64,000 bases of DNA from Muricomes intestini (GCF_004346165.1 NZ_SLZZ01000002.1:248001-312000); one strand, 5' to 3'. Positions 52,849 through 61,402 are shown, counted from the first letter of the stretch. Program-made: numbers and translations. The notes: generated from the letters alone by a model not told the origin.

Positions 52849-53592
52849 TTATTTGCTATTTTTCAGCGTCTCTTTGTCCAAATCCGACACAAATTGATCC
52901 GGATAAATATCACTTCCATTATAACCGCAGACTCCCACTCGGGGGGAATTACAGATATCGAGAAACATTTCTTCATCAAACTCAGACTTTTTTATGCAAT
53001 CCTCACATAACAGTCCTTTTCCCGTCCAGTCATATTCCCCGCTGATAAACACAGCAGCTTTCTCACCGCATTCATCACATATAAACACAGGTGGATTATT
53101 TCTTGATAGAATTATCAACTTATCTTTCTGCCAGTACCCAGGCCTATGATTTACCACTGTTATCATTAATTCTGTGGTAGAGCCGAAGTCATACTCATAT
53201 TCAATAGTCATTCCCTTCTCCAGAACAGACTTTAATTTATAATTCATACTTCTTGCAGGAATTCCCCAAAAAGAATCTGTATCAGGTTGTACATCGTACC
53301 TGATGCCGTCTATAGTAAACGCACTCAAATGCCCGCAGCACTCCAGCCATATGTCCCGTAAAAAGGAATCCACATCTTTCAATGTCGCTGTATCCCGAAC
53401 TTCTATAAACATCCAATAATCTCTGTCGTATTTTGAATAAACCGCCAGTTGAAAATAACCACATCGTTTACTGCCTGTCTGCGCAGTCAATTGCTTTCGA
53501 CGCTCTTCACAAGCTGATAAATGCCTGTTCATGTAACTCATTGTGTACTCTTTGCCGCAATATTTACATTTTCCCTTTGTTCTTTTAGCCAT
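52849..53592 (-). CDS. Zinc-finger protein with pRiA4b ORF-3 / IS1096 TnpR-like domain
   Basis: The 247-residue protein begins with a C2HC-like finger (CKYCGKEYTMSYMNRHLSAC, with Cys, Cys, His and Cys). A PRiA4_ORF3-type domain follows (about 45-180: FQLAVYSKYDRDYWMFIEVR, LECCGHLSAF, MTIEYEYDFGSTTELMITVV). A second Cys4 cluster (CDECGEKAAVF..LCEDC) is near 190-220. The domain is found in plasmid, IS-linked and chromosomal proteins and has no established activity. GGAG precedes the ATG. It is paired with the unrecognised protein downstream. Confidence 0.75.
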   Translation of the reverse strand: MAKRTKGKCKYCGKEYTMSYMNRHLSACEERRKQLTAQTGSKRCGYFQLAVYSKYDRDYWMFIEVRDTATLKDVDSFLRDIWLECCGHLSAFTIDGIRYDVQPDTDSFWGIPARSMNYKLKSVLEKGMTIEYEYDFGSTTELMITVVNHRPGYWQKDKLIILSRNNPPVFICDECGEKAAVFISGEYDWTGKGLLCEDCIKKSEFDEEMFLDICNSPRVGVCGYNGSDIYPDQFVSDLDKETLKNSK

Positions 53593-53664
53593 GTTATTTT
53601 CTCCTTTTACACTTTTTATACCTCTGTTGTTATAATAATAAACTTTACCGCCGTATTTGTCTAT

Positions 53665-53796
53665 TCATTTTGTAGTCAGCCGAACCTGATGATAATAAGA
53701 TTTGATCGTCAATCTGGTGTACTCCAGGCTTCTGTACCATATTGAGCCTCTGTAATAGGTTACCACATCCATACTACCAAGAATACTTTTAATCAT
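53665..53796 (-). CDS. Possible 43-residue small protein
   Basis: The frame starts at an ATG with GAGGTG six bases upstream, and encodes a basic Tyr-rich peptide beginning MIKSILGSMDVV. I recognise no family. Its ribosome site lies in one arm of the 53797-53865 inverted repeat. It may be the relic of a mobile element or a leader peptide. The rest of the 53593-53922 gap shows nothing else. Confidence 0.3.
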   Translation of the reverse strand: MIKSILGSMDVVTYYRGSIWYRSLEYTRLTIKSYYHQVRLTTK

Positions 53797-53865
53797 AGAA
53801 AGCACCTCTTCTTGTATAAGATTTTGGTTTTGTCACTTAAATCCTAACACAGTTTGGTGCTTTCT
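53797..53865. repeat. 69-bp inverted-repeat structure before the small ORF
   Basis: AGAAAGCACC (53797-53806) and GGTGCTTTCT (53856-53865) are perfect 10-bp arms 49 bases apart. One arm contains the GAGGTG ribosome site of the small frame at 53665-53796. It may be a terminal inverted repeat of a small relic or an RNA hairpin that hides the ribosome site. Confidence 0.45.
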
Positions 53866-53922
53866 TCTGTCTATTTTATTTTTCCTACAAAAACTTTACA
53901 CTAGCTTTAACTTTCTCTTTTT

Positions 53923-55188
53923 CTACACATCCAACAAAAACTTATAAAGTGGAATCACTTCAATTTGAACTCCATCTTCTTCGATTAGCTCTTCTTCTTC
54001 ATAAGTAACAATCACAAATCTCCCAGACTCTTTCACTTCTTTTGCAGTCCTAATCAGATTTCCTACCTCTCGAATTCTAGCTTCCCCTTGGACACTATAC
54101 GCTACCTGAATTGCAGTACCGTTCTCCTGAATATAAAAGTCAACGTCAATTCCTGTCTTAGATGACCTAAAATAGTATAATCCTCTCAGGTAGCGACGAT
54201 GAAGCATGGCTGCAACCATATTTTCCAGTAGCGCTGAATCCTTCTTGGTTAAAAACAGGTTTAAAAGACTATTATCATTAAAATAATATTTGGGAACGCT
54301 TTCCTTTCCCACAAATGCGGCCACATAATTCTGAATATGGAATATGAGATACGCATCTTCCGCGTAACTGACGTAATTAATTAGAGAATCTTTGCTGACT
54401 TTTATTCCGATAGAATTCACGATATTCTGCAGTTTTGTATAAGATACCTTATGCATTACAGTTTCTGCGATCTTCTTCATCAAGATTCTCATCGCGTCCG
54501 GATTTCGAATACTATTTCTTGCCACAATATCTCCAAGCAGAATCTTCTGATATATGTTTTCCACATACTCTCTCTTGGCCTGAAACAACAGTGATTCCGG
54601 AAATCCACCTTCATAGAAATAGCTTCCAAGAGCTGCACGAATTCTTCCATTAAGCTTCGTTGTTTGAATCGCCACCTCGTCATGCTGTACTTCCTTCGCA
54701 GTAAGATACTCTCTAAAATTATAAGGACTTATATATTTTGTAAAATACCTTCCTCCCAGGCGTGCCTCCATATCCTTGCTCAGCATCTGTGCATTGCTTC
54801 CAGTGATATAAACACGCTCCTTTGCATCGGCGATTCTCCTTGCAAAACTTTCCCAGCCTTCCACATTCTGAATCTCATCCAAGAAAAAATAAGATTTCTT
54901 TTCACTCATTTCACTAGCAACCAATAGGATATCGTTAAAGTCCTTTAACGTAAATTCTGATAAACGTTCATCTTCAAAATTAATATATATAATTTGATTC
55001 CACTCTGCTCCATCCGCTACCAGTTCTTTTGCAATTTTATATAGCAATGTTGACTTTCCCGCACGTCTGAGTCCCGTTAATACATAATTCCCATTTTTTT
55101 CAAATGTATATTCTCGATTTATAATCATGGAATCGCGTATAATTTGATGCTGGTCATATATAATCATTTTCAATATATCGCTGTTCAT
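53923..55188 (-). CDS. AAA ATPase with DUF4143-type C-terminus
   Basis: This 421-residue protein has an N-terminal AAA_14-type ATPase: Walker A GLRRAGKSTLLYKI (about residue 40), Walker B YFFLDEIQNVEGWESFARRI (about 100) and sensor VYITGSNAQMLSKD. The C-terminal half is a DUF4143-like domain with a nuclease-like end (YYFRSSKTGIDVDFYIQENG, VAYSVQGEARIREVGNLIRT). The late D..D.x..Q/V-AYS pattern resembles PD-(D/E)XK folds. These proteins are common, often single genes in gut bacteria, with unknown function. GGAGG precedes the ATG. It borders the phage terminase remnants. Confidence 0.85.
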   Translation of the reverse strand: MNSDILKMIIYDQHQIIRDSMIINREYTFEKNGNYVLTGLRRAGKSTLLYKIAKELVADGAEWNQIIYINFEDERLSEFTLKDFNDILLVASEMSEKKSYFFLDEIQNVEGWESFARRIADAKERVYITGSNAQMLSKDMEARLGGRYFTKYISPYNFREYLTAKEVQHDEVAIQTTKLNGRIRAALGSYFYEGGFPESLLFQAKREYVENIYQKILLGDIVARNSIRNPDAMRILMKKIAETVMHKVSYTKLQNIVNSIGIKVSKDSLINYVSYAEDAYLIFHIQNYVAAFVGKESVPKYYFNDNSLLNLFLTKKDSALLENMVAAMLHRRYLRGLYYFRSSKTGIDVDFYIQENGTAIQVAYSVQGEARIREVGNLIRTAKEVKESGRFVIVTYEEEELIEEDGVQIEVIPLYKFLLDV

Positions 55189-55420
55189 CTACATTCCTCC
55201 ATTCATTCTAATTAATCTTGTTTTTGTTATGTCAAGTACATTCTACGCTAAAATATCATTTTTGTCTAGTATATTCGACAGCCTAATCAGTTTTCTATTT
55301 TCTATATTAGTCATACTACTATTTTTAATTCTATGCATTATTCCGACTTTTTAATCATTATATACCTATGGTTCGTTGGATATCTATGAACTGTCATTTC
55401 GAATTGTCTGATTTCCCATA

Positions 55421-55597
55421 TCAGCCTCTTCTTATGAGTGCATTGTTACAAATCTCCCTGCCGATGAATTTCCGGCGGAACGTATTAAGCACGAATATAA
55501 AGTGAACTTTAGCGTCGCAGCTCATATTTGCAGAGTCTTTCTCTGGCTTATACCTCTTAAGCTTTGGATAATCCTTTGGTCTCGTTTCCTGAGCCAT
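55421..55597 (-). pseudogene. N-terminal stub of phage terminase large subunit
   Basis: The ATG at 55597 overlaps the terminase small subunit stop (TAATG). The 58-residue frame starts MAQETRPKDYPKLKRYKPEK, the basic lead-in expected of a terminase large subunit downstream of a P27-type small subunit. After about 25 residues it becomes unrelated and stops at 55421. The ATPase and nuclease parts are absent. The 55198-55420 stretch holds nothing I recognise. Confidence 0.5.
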
Positions 55598-56067
55598 TAA
55601 GAATCACCCCCAAGCAATGCCTCCATCTCATCCTCAGTCTCTCTATTCTTGGTAGATCCAGCCACAATCCTTGATCTGGCTGAATGTGTCAATCCAAACT
55701 CGGATGCCGCCTGCATCATTAACTTCTGATTGGTATTGGCAATGCCAACCCATGGAGCCTGTTGCTGATATCCTTTATCCGTTTCAAAAGTAGACCATTC
55801 GGAATCAATATGTTCCTGGGCTTCCTTCCATCTGGTATAAGACTGACAGTAGGCAGCAAATGCAGCCCTGTCCACTTCCGTGAGTACCCCCATCTGATCC
55901 ATCACTGCTGTCAGACGTTCCCACTCGGTCTTCGCCTCTGTCAACAACCATTCTGGACAGGTAGGAATACCTTTGCCCGGAATCGGCTCTTTCTTATTTA
56001 TTTTTCGTTTTCCCGGATTACCTTCCAGCGTTTTCAGTGCTGTAGGCTTTGGTTTTCTTCCTGCCAT
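55597..56067 (-). CDS. Phage terminase small subunit, P27 family (prophage remnant)
   Basis: This 156-residue protein is a complete P27-type terminase small subunit: the N-terminal MAGRKPKPTALKTLEGNPGK signature, PECPEWLL-like segment (IPTCPEWLLTEAKTEWERLT), FAAYCQSYTRWKEAQEHI and QKLMMQAASEFGLTHSARSR. Its role in a phage is to recognise the packaging site. AAGGAGG precedes the ATG. Only a stub of the large subunit follows and no portal or capsid genes are in the window, so it is a stranded fragment of a lost prophage. Confidence 0.9.
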   Translation of the reverse strand: MAGRKPKPTALKTLEGNPGKRKINKKEPIPGKGIPTCPEWLLTEAKTEWERLTAVMDQMGVLTEVDRAAFAAYCQSYTRWKEAQEHIDSEWSTFETDKGYQQQAPWVGIANTNQKLMMQAASEFGLTHSARSRIVAGSTKNRETEDEMEALLGGDS

Positions 56068-56184
56068 TTGGAATCCCTCCTTCCATCAAAATTTATTTTT
56101 TCATTGTAATTTCATGTAAATCAGCATATAATATATTGAGTTTGAAAGAACTCCAAAAAGCTTTTAGCATCTTGACTATTACAT

Positions 56185-56490
56185 ATGAATTTATTAAAGC
56201 AATCTGCACTTGCATGGAAAGAAATAACAGAATACCGTTATTTACTCACATACGGCTATAAGAAAAAGCTTTATGCTATCAACCTTACCTTTTCACCAGA
56301 AGATTATCCACATCTTGCAGGGTTTCAGTATATGAAAGACATCTCTCTTCCAAACTTTACTTCTGCAAAGATAATTGACCGAATACTCGATGATAAGATA
56401 ACCTTTGAAAAAATACAGGAAGCTGCTCAATATGAAGAAATGATTAAGCCCATTCTACATCAGATACCTATATATATTATCACTATAAAA
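56185..56490 (+). pseudogene. Truncated PBECR4-like nuclease-toxin domain
   Basis: The plus-strand frame reads YRYLLTYGYKKKLYAINLTF then SPEDYPHLAGFQYMKDISL, FTSAKIIDRILDDKITFEKI. The (E/P)D-x-x-HLAGFQ motif resembles PBECR4-type phage nuclease-like domains of Firmicutes. From about 56490 the frame is simply antisense to the end of the helicase gene, so the native C-terminus is lost. The frame starts without an obvious ribosome site; the start is uncertain. Confidence 0.45.
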
Positions 56491-59014
56491 TATTTTCCGG
56501 CTTTACATACCTTCTCCGATAGTATTCCATCGTACGGTATTCCAATATGTCCTTCATATGTGCCGCAAATGCCGAATCATCCTTAACCTTCTCCAAATCA
56601 TCCCGCATTGCAATTACATAGCCTTCTTTCCCAATAAAAAAGCCTTTTCCTGATGCCTTCAAAAACTTAATAGGCATTGTTTTGGCCTTATTCAGATGCT
56701 GTTTGTCGGACATTTTTTTATAATCATCATAAGTGATGCCATCCGAAAAATCTTTCCAATTTGTTCCAGTATTAAAAAAATCCTTCCAACTTTTTAATAC
56801 CTCCTCATCCGTAACTGCAAGTCTTATCATTCCATGATTTAAAAATGCATAAAGAATTGGCATTTTATAAACTTTTTGCATATCCGTGGTCTCAATGACA
56901 TTTAAGAACTCTCTGCCAATTCCACAATACAGCTTGTTCTCTTCTTCCGATAAGTCATCCATTTCACTTAAAAAATCCAAATATCTTCTAAAAGGATTTT
57001 CCTTTGCATGTTTAATACAATATTGGTAAAGGCCATCATCCATATATGTGAATAGTTCCATTCTCGTGGGTACTTTTCCACCCAGCATCTCTTTTATTCG
57101 ATAGTATTCACGCCTTATTCTTTCTTTGACGGACATTAGCTTTTTATCCATCTCACGGAACAAATCAATCAGGCGCATATCAAAATCGACAATACAGTCA
57201 TCCGGATATTCAATCTCTGTGTCAGCATATACTTTCTTCTCATGAAATGTTTTTTCGTCACTCAATAATAATCTTGCTGTACCCGCCTTTTCATAATTGC
57301 CGATAAAATCAAGAACGTTCAAATAGCTTTTTCCCTTATATGTTCGCAATCCACGCCCTAACTGCTGCAAAAATACAACCGGAGATTCCGTTGGCCTCAG
57401 AAACAGAACCATATCCAGGGAGGCAATGTCCAGTCCCTCATTAAACATATCTACCGAAAATATAACTCTTATCTCTTGATTTTTTAGTTTTTCAATTGCT
57501 TGATCTCTATTCCCTGAATATTCACCATCAGCATTACTGTATACTGCCACAGAGGGTATTCCACGTCGGCAGAACTCCCCTGCCATTTCTTCAGCATGCT
57601 GCCTGGAACAGCAAAACCCCATTGCCCGTTTAGAATGATATTTCATATAATATTTATAAATCAAATCATATCTCTTTTTACTGTTCGCTCCGCTTGTATA
57701 GATTTCTGTCAATTGCTGCTCATCATAACGCCCTTTCACAAGATGCACGCCTGAATAATCTGTTTCATCATAAATTCCATAATAATGAAACGGCACAAGC
57801 ATTCCCTTATTAATCGCTTCTTTCAAGGAGATTTCATAAGGAACATTGTAATCACAAATTTCATATATATTTTTGCCGTCCATCCTTTCCGGTGTTGCTG
57901 TCAGCCCTAGTAAAAATTTTGGCCTAAAATAATTGACAATCCTCATATATTGATCATTTACTGCATGATGGAACTCATCAATCACAACATAATCAAAATA
58001 TCCGGGAGAAAAGTATTCATCTGTCAAATACTCTTTTCTTCCCAGGGATGCAACTGATGCAAAGATCACAGATTTATCTGTATCCTTCCTTTTTCCCTCA
58101 AAGAAACCATAATCCTTCGAATGACGTACATTTTTAAATGATACTGCTGCCTGTTTTAATATTTCCTCCCGATGCGCAACAAACAGTACTCTATCATAGT
58201 TTGCAGAATCAAATGCCGCCAGATATGTTTTACCTACACCGGTTGCCGCCTGCACCAGCCCTTTCGTTGCCCCCTCTGCCCGGCTATCCTCCAGGGCATA
58301 CAGTGCTTCAATTTGTGCCCCTCTCGGCCGAAACAATACTTCCACGTTTGTGTCAGAATTTTCTTCTGCGTCATCATACCTTGCCAGATCTTTCGATACC
58401 GCCGGCTTATGCCAATTTTTTGAATACCTGTTTAATTCCTTATCATCAATGATTATGGAATGATGATAAAACAAATCTTCAAAAGTATCATAAAACAAGC
58501 CAAAATTTCTTTCATCGGTTTCACTGCTAAACCTGTAATTCCATTCAATTCCTGATGTCAGCGCACTTCTTGATAGATTAGAAGACCCTATATATATTTC
58601 ATTTGAATTTTCATAATGAAATATATAAGACTTTGGGTGAAACGACCTTGCCTTATCATTATAAAAGCGTAAATCCACATAATCACCTAAGTCCTTTTTA
58701 ATCAGATACAACGCAGACGGTTGTGTAATTCCAAGATAATTCCCCGTCAAAATCCGAACTGCAGCGCCCCGATCCAATGCCGATTTTAAATCCTTCAAAA
58801 TCATGCGAACTCCAGATTCCATAAGAAAAGATACGATAATATCTATCTTTTTTGCTTTCCTCATACTCATTTTAAGTTGATAGTATAAAAACCTGCTTTG
58901 GTTACTATCTCCAGTCATTACATCTGTTGTCTCTGTCAGTATAGGATTTAATTGAATTTCTTTTTCCAGTTCTGCTTCATCTTTTACATCTTCCTCAGAA
59001 TTGAGTTGAGCCAT
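56483..59014 (-). CDS. PLD-nuclease/DEAD-like SF2 helicase
   Basis: The 843-residue protein is built like the 36231 gene. It has a PLD-like domain at about 45-190 (SFHPKSYIFHYENSNEIYIG, SSNLSRSALTSGIEWNYR). An SF2 core follows at about 230-590 (Walker A AATGVGKTYLAAF, DEFH in YVVIDEFHHAVNDQYMR, GLTATPERMDG, and QQLGRGLRTYKGKSYLNVL) with a shorter C-terminal region. ATG at 59014 has AAGGAG ten bases upstream, inside the end of the methyltransferase gene (31-base overlap), so the two are translationally coupled. Methyltransferase plus helicase-nuclease suggests a restriction- or defence-like unit, but the methyltransferase is of a small-molecule type. Function unproven. Confidence 0.87.
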   Translation of the reverse strand: MAQLNSEEDVKDEAELEKEIQLNPILTETTDVMTGDSNQSRFLYYQLKMSMRKAKKIDIIVSFLMESGVRMILKDLKSALDRGAAVRILTGNYLGITQPSALYLIKKDLGDYVDLRFYNDKARSFHPKSYIFHYENSNEIYIGSSNLSRSALTSGIEWNYRFSSETDERNFGLFYDTFEDLFYHHSIIIDDKELNRYSKNWHKPAVSKDLARYDDAEENSDTNVEVLFRPRGAQIEALYALEDSRAEGATKGLVQAATGVGKTYLAAFDSANYDRVLFVAHREEILKQAAVSFKNVRHSKDYGFFEGKRKDTDKSVIFASVASLGRKEYLTDEYFSPGYFDYVVIDEFHHAVNDQYMRIVNYFRPKFLLGLTATPERMDGKNIYEICDYNVPYEISLKEAINKGMLVPFHYYGIYDETDYSGVHLVKGRYDEQQLTEIYTSGANSKKRYDLIYKYYMKYHSKRAMGFCCSRQHAEEMAGEFCRRGIPSVAVYSNADGEYSGNRDQAIEKLKNQEIRVIFSVDMFNEGLDIASLDMVLFLRPTESPVVFLQQLGRGLRTYKGKSYLNVLDFIGNYEKAGTARLLLSDEKTFHEKKVYADTEIEYPDDCIVDFDMRLIDLFREMDKKLMSVKERIRREYYRIKEMLGGKVPTRMELFTYMDDGLYQYCIKHAKENPFRRYLDFLSEMDDLSEEENKLYCGIGREFLNVIETTDMQKVYKMPILYAFLNHGMIRLAVTDEEVLKSWKDFFNTGTNWKDFSDGITYDDYKKMSDKQHLNKAKTMPIKFLKASGKGFFIGKEGYVIAMRDDLEKVKDDSAFAAHMKDILEYRTMEYYRRRYVKPENIL

Positions 59015-59568
59015 TTTTCTTCACTCCTTCCAGAACGAACATCCGATGTAATCCATTGTTCCTCTACTGCTAAATTCTTGATACCTTGCAGCATTTCTTC
59101 GAAAGATTCTTCTGTCATATCCGTAAAATACCTCCCATTTCTTTCTCCCTCGAAAGTTCCATACTTAAAAGAAGTATATAGGACGCCCCGCGGTTTTAAA
59201 GCCTTTTCTATCTTCTCAAGAACTTGTTTCAGCTCCTGATATGGCAAATGCAAAATAGATGAACATGCCCAGACAGCATCATAGATATTAACATCTGATA
59301 ACTCCTGAAACATCATTTGATTTACTGTAAGTCCTGTATATTCACTTGCAAGCCTGCACAATTCCGCTGAACCGTCTATTGCTGTCACATGGTATCCATG
59401 CTCCATAAAATATTTAGCATCACGGCCAGAGCCACAACCAAAATCAAGAATCTCAACACCTGGTATTAAATACGATAAAAACTTGGCCTGAATAGACTGG
59501 AAATCTGCTGAAACAGTATTGGCAATAAAATCATGTGCGTGTTCGTTATAATAATCTAATGTGCTCAT
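58984..59568 (-). CDS. Class I SAM-dependent methyltransferase
   Basis: A 194-residue Rossmann methyltransferase with motif I VEILDFGCGSGRDAKYFME, the acidic residue in TAIDGSAELCRLA, AVWACSSILHLPY (motif IV region) and ALKPRGVLYTSFKYG. It has no target-recognition domain and no NPPY motif, so it is unlikely to be an adenine DNA methyltransferase. It resembles tellurite-resistance TehB-like or small-molecule methyltransferases. Its 3' end overlaps the helicase start by 31 bases. GAGGA precedes the ATG. Confidence 0.85.
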   Translation of the reverse strand: MSTLDYYNEHAHDFIANTVSADFQSIQAKFLSYLIPGVEILDFGCGSGRDAKYFMEHGYHVTAIDGSAELCRLASEYTGLTVNQMMFQELSDVNIYDAVWACSSILHLPYQELKQVLEKIEKALKPRGVLYTSFKYGTFEGERNGRYFTDMTEESFEEMLQGIKNLAVEEQWITSDVRSGRSEEKWLNSILRKM

Positions 59569-59590
59569 TGTATAATTTTCCTCGAATCAA

Positions 59591-59611
59591 ATCACGCATG
59601 AGATGCGTGAT
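59591..59611. repeat. Perfect hairpin upstream of the methyltransferase
   Basis: ATCACGCAT and ATGCGTGAT (59591-59599 and 59603-59611) pair perfectly around GAG, 23 bases before the methyltransferase start. It could be an operator or the terminator of the truncated merR/hipA transcript (TTTGATT follows on the minus strand). Confidence 0.5.
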
Positions 59612-59653
59612 AGCCTTTTCTGATATTAAGATTTAGGGATTAATGACAAACAG

Positions 59654-59848
59654 TTACGATAAAACTGGATTGCAGCCAAAGTCACCAAAACAAAAAGGAA
59701 TTATAAATTCAAGATCATCGTCTTCAAATATGTAATACCCTGATCTTTTTTTCTGCAAATCCGGCAGCAATCCTTCCTTTTCATAATAACGCAATGTAGG
59801 AATCGGTATATTTGTTAGTTTGGAAACTTTCTTAATAGTATAACTCAT
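59654..59848 (-). pseudogene. MerR-family regulator, N-terminal fragment
   Basis: The 64-residue frame starts with a MerR helix-turn-helix (YTIKKVSKLTNIPIPTLRYY then EKEGLLPDLQKKRSGYYIF) but ends after EDDDLEF in unrelated residues. The wing end and dimerisation helix are missing. Its 5' end overlaps the broken hipA end, so both genes were cut at this junction. Confidence 0.75.
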
Positions 59849-60508
59849 CTACATATATTCGACATTCGCTCATTGTTATTCCACAAGACTTTGTCATAAG
59901 GTAATATGCATATTCTATTAAGGTGTACTCCGGCTTATCTTCAATTCCATGATCACCATTTTTTGAAACATTATCAAATTTCATTAACCAGTAATCATAT
60001 CCGGGACCCAGTTGTATTTGTCCGGATCTCACTTCATTGGTATCCTCATTCCATGCGATAAGTGCCTTCGCCCTGGCACCGCCTGCAGAACTTCCAACCT
60101 GTACCAGCTGTGAATACGTAAGACTGTCATTTGCCTTTAAAGAAATACTTTCTCTGTTGCTCAAAACATCAGACGCAAACTTTACCATTTCCCGTACGTT
60201 AATATTCTCATCGATATCCCTAATATCCGAACTTGCAGGAACAAATTCAAGTGCACCCATTCCACGCTTTCCGGTATAACACAATCTGTCTATTGCCGTA
60301 AAATCCGATAGAGATTTTCCAAGTGACATCAGCCATTGTTCTATAACTGCATTACCAAATCTGTCCGGCAATGAATCCGCTACCAACCCCGGCATTCCAT
60401 AAAATGGTTCGCCAATTAATCCTGGAAATTCGTATATGCTTTTGAAATATCTTGATGAATAATCCCTATTCTCGTTCCCCATAAAAATACTTCCGCTGTA
60501 TCATTCAT
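59845..60508 (-). pseudogene. HipA-like toxin kinase, frameshifted and C-terminally truncated
   Basis: The natural start is at 60508 (MNDTAEVFLWGTRIG), overlapping the hipB stop by eight bases. That frame stops early. The homology continues in the next frame (SRYFKSIYEFPGLIGEPFYG, GLVADSLPDRFGNAVIEQWL, GKRGMGALEFVP, SSAGGARAKALIAW), so a one-base-type frameshift lies near 60440. The sequence ends at SCGITMSECRIYV, where HipA kinases continue into the catalytic core (HxxxRFDR and later Asp). The protein cannot phosphorylate its target. Confidence 0.8.
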
Positions 60509-60839
60509 TCTTCATCCCCCCACACTTAAAGTCATTTTTTGTGGTCCTTTTTCTTACACGCTGTGGCTTGCTTTCTGCTTTTTCCAAATAATAAGAAGGT
60601 CTCTTGGTTTGATCCGGAACAAGCAATTCAATATTATCTCCAAGCCCTAACGCCAGAAGGATTTTGAACAAATTGTCTACCTGTACAGATTCCCCTTGTT
60701 CTAATCTGGATATGCTTCTCTTTGAAACTCCCGATTTATCCTCCAGATCCTGCTGTGACATTTCATTCATTATCCTATATATTTTTACCTTCTGTCCTAA
60801 TTCTCTAATATATTCCTGATAACCTTTTTGAATTTTCAT
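60501..60839 (-). CDS. hipB: HipB-like XRE antitoxin
   Basis: The 112-residue protein has an XRE helix-turn-helix (MNEMSQQDLEDKSGVSKRSI then SRLEQGESVQ, about residues 22-55) and a short basic C-terminus (QRVRKRTTKND). It precedes hipA with an eight-base overlap, the standard hipBA order. Two direct repeats in front of it (60847-60860 and 60888-60901) are likely its operators. With hipA broken, it is a solitary repressor now. Confidence 0.82.
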   Translation of the reverse strand: MKIQKGYQEYIRELGQKVKIYRIMNEMSQQDLEDKSGVSKRSISRLEQGESVQVDNLFKILLALGLGDNIELLVPDQTKRPSYYLEKAESKPQRVRKRTTKNDFKCGGMKNE

Positions 60840-60846
60840 ATCATCA

Positions 60847-60901
60847 CGCCATTTCTGTCTTTTTATTATCTATATTATATATTAACGCGCCATTATTGTC
60901 T
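60847..60901. promoter_or_regulatory. Paired operator repeats upstream of hipB
   Basis: CGCCATTTCTGTCT (60847-60860) and CGCCATTATTGTCT (60888-60901) are direct repeats differing at two positions, 41 bases apart and spanning the promoter region (TATATTATATATTAA between them). Spaced repeats bound by HipB are typical of hipBA promoters. Confidence 0.55.
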
Positions 60902-61014
60902 AGTCATATATTTCGCAACTTAAACTTAAACCGGAGCTTAAACCGGTAAGTCAAGTATATTATTCCCCAACTCACACAAATAATCCGACAAGCATTACAC
61001 TCGTCGGACTAATT

Positions 61015-61101
61015 CTATGCCTTTGCAATTTTGTCCTGAATCTTCTTTACAAGTAAATCTCTTTCATCAAGAGCCTGCGTTACTAACATATTCTCTGCCA
61101 C
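61015..61101 (-). CDS. Short remnant of a small mobile-element protein
   Basis: A GTG at 61101, eight bases after GGAGG, opens a 28-residue frame VAENMLVTQALDERDLLVKK, ending KIQDKIAKA. The ALxERxxLxxKI pattern is that of small DUF6847-like proteins, which are longer, so this is an early-stopped remnant. A hairpin with TCCGAC/GTCGGA arms follows at 60983-61010. Confidence 0.4.
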   Translation of the reverse strand: MAENMLVTQALDERDLLVKKIQDKIAKA

Positions 61102-61168
61102 TTGCTTCTCCTCCTAATCCTTCAATAAATAATCGTTATTTAATACCTTCATTGACAATGGCCCTTCA

Positions 61169-61209
61169 CCTCTCTTAAAACAATCTCATTGAAATCATTT
61201 TAAGAGAGG
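61169..61209. repeat. Perfect 12-bp-arm inverted repeat
   Basis: CCTCTCTTAAAA (61169-61180) and TTTTAAGAGAGG (61198-61209) flank 17 bases. It lies in the 560-base gap between hipB and the phosphoesterase gene. It may be a terminator-like hairpin or a small palindromic mobile relic. Apart from this, the hipB operators and the short frame at 61015-61101, I see nothing in the gap. Confidence 0.55.
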
Positions 61210-61402
61210 AAATCCATTTTGTCATTGTACTGCTAGTATAAAATGCTACTGTTCATCCATAGTTTTTAGTATATCTTCTGTTCCCGGCAAAATCTTATAC
61301 GCCTATTTCCGCATAACATTCATTCCTCCGTTACTTTTCTTCATTTATGTTTATTAAACCAGTTGAAAACTTTGAATAGCCAGTCTGAAAAGCTTCACTT
61401 TA

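Noticed and set aside
55189-55420. A possible regulatory RNA or attachment site in the AT-rich gap before the terminase stub
   Set aside because: No stable inverted repeat, T-run or repeat of flanking sequence could be found by eye.
56483-59014. A classical Type I or III restriction system (methyltransferase plus helicase)
   Set aside because: The methyltransferase lacks an NPPY/DPPY motif and a target-recognition domain, and no specificity subunit is present.
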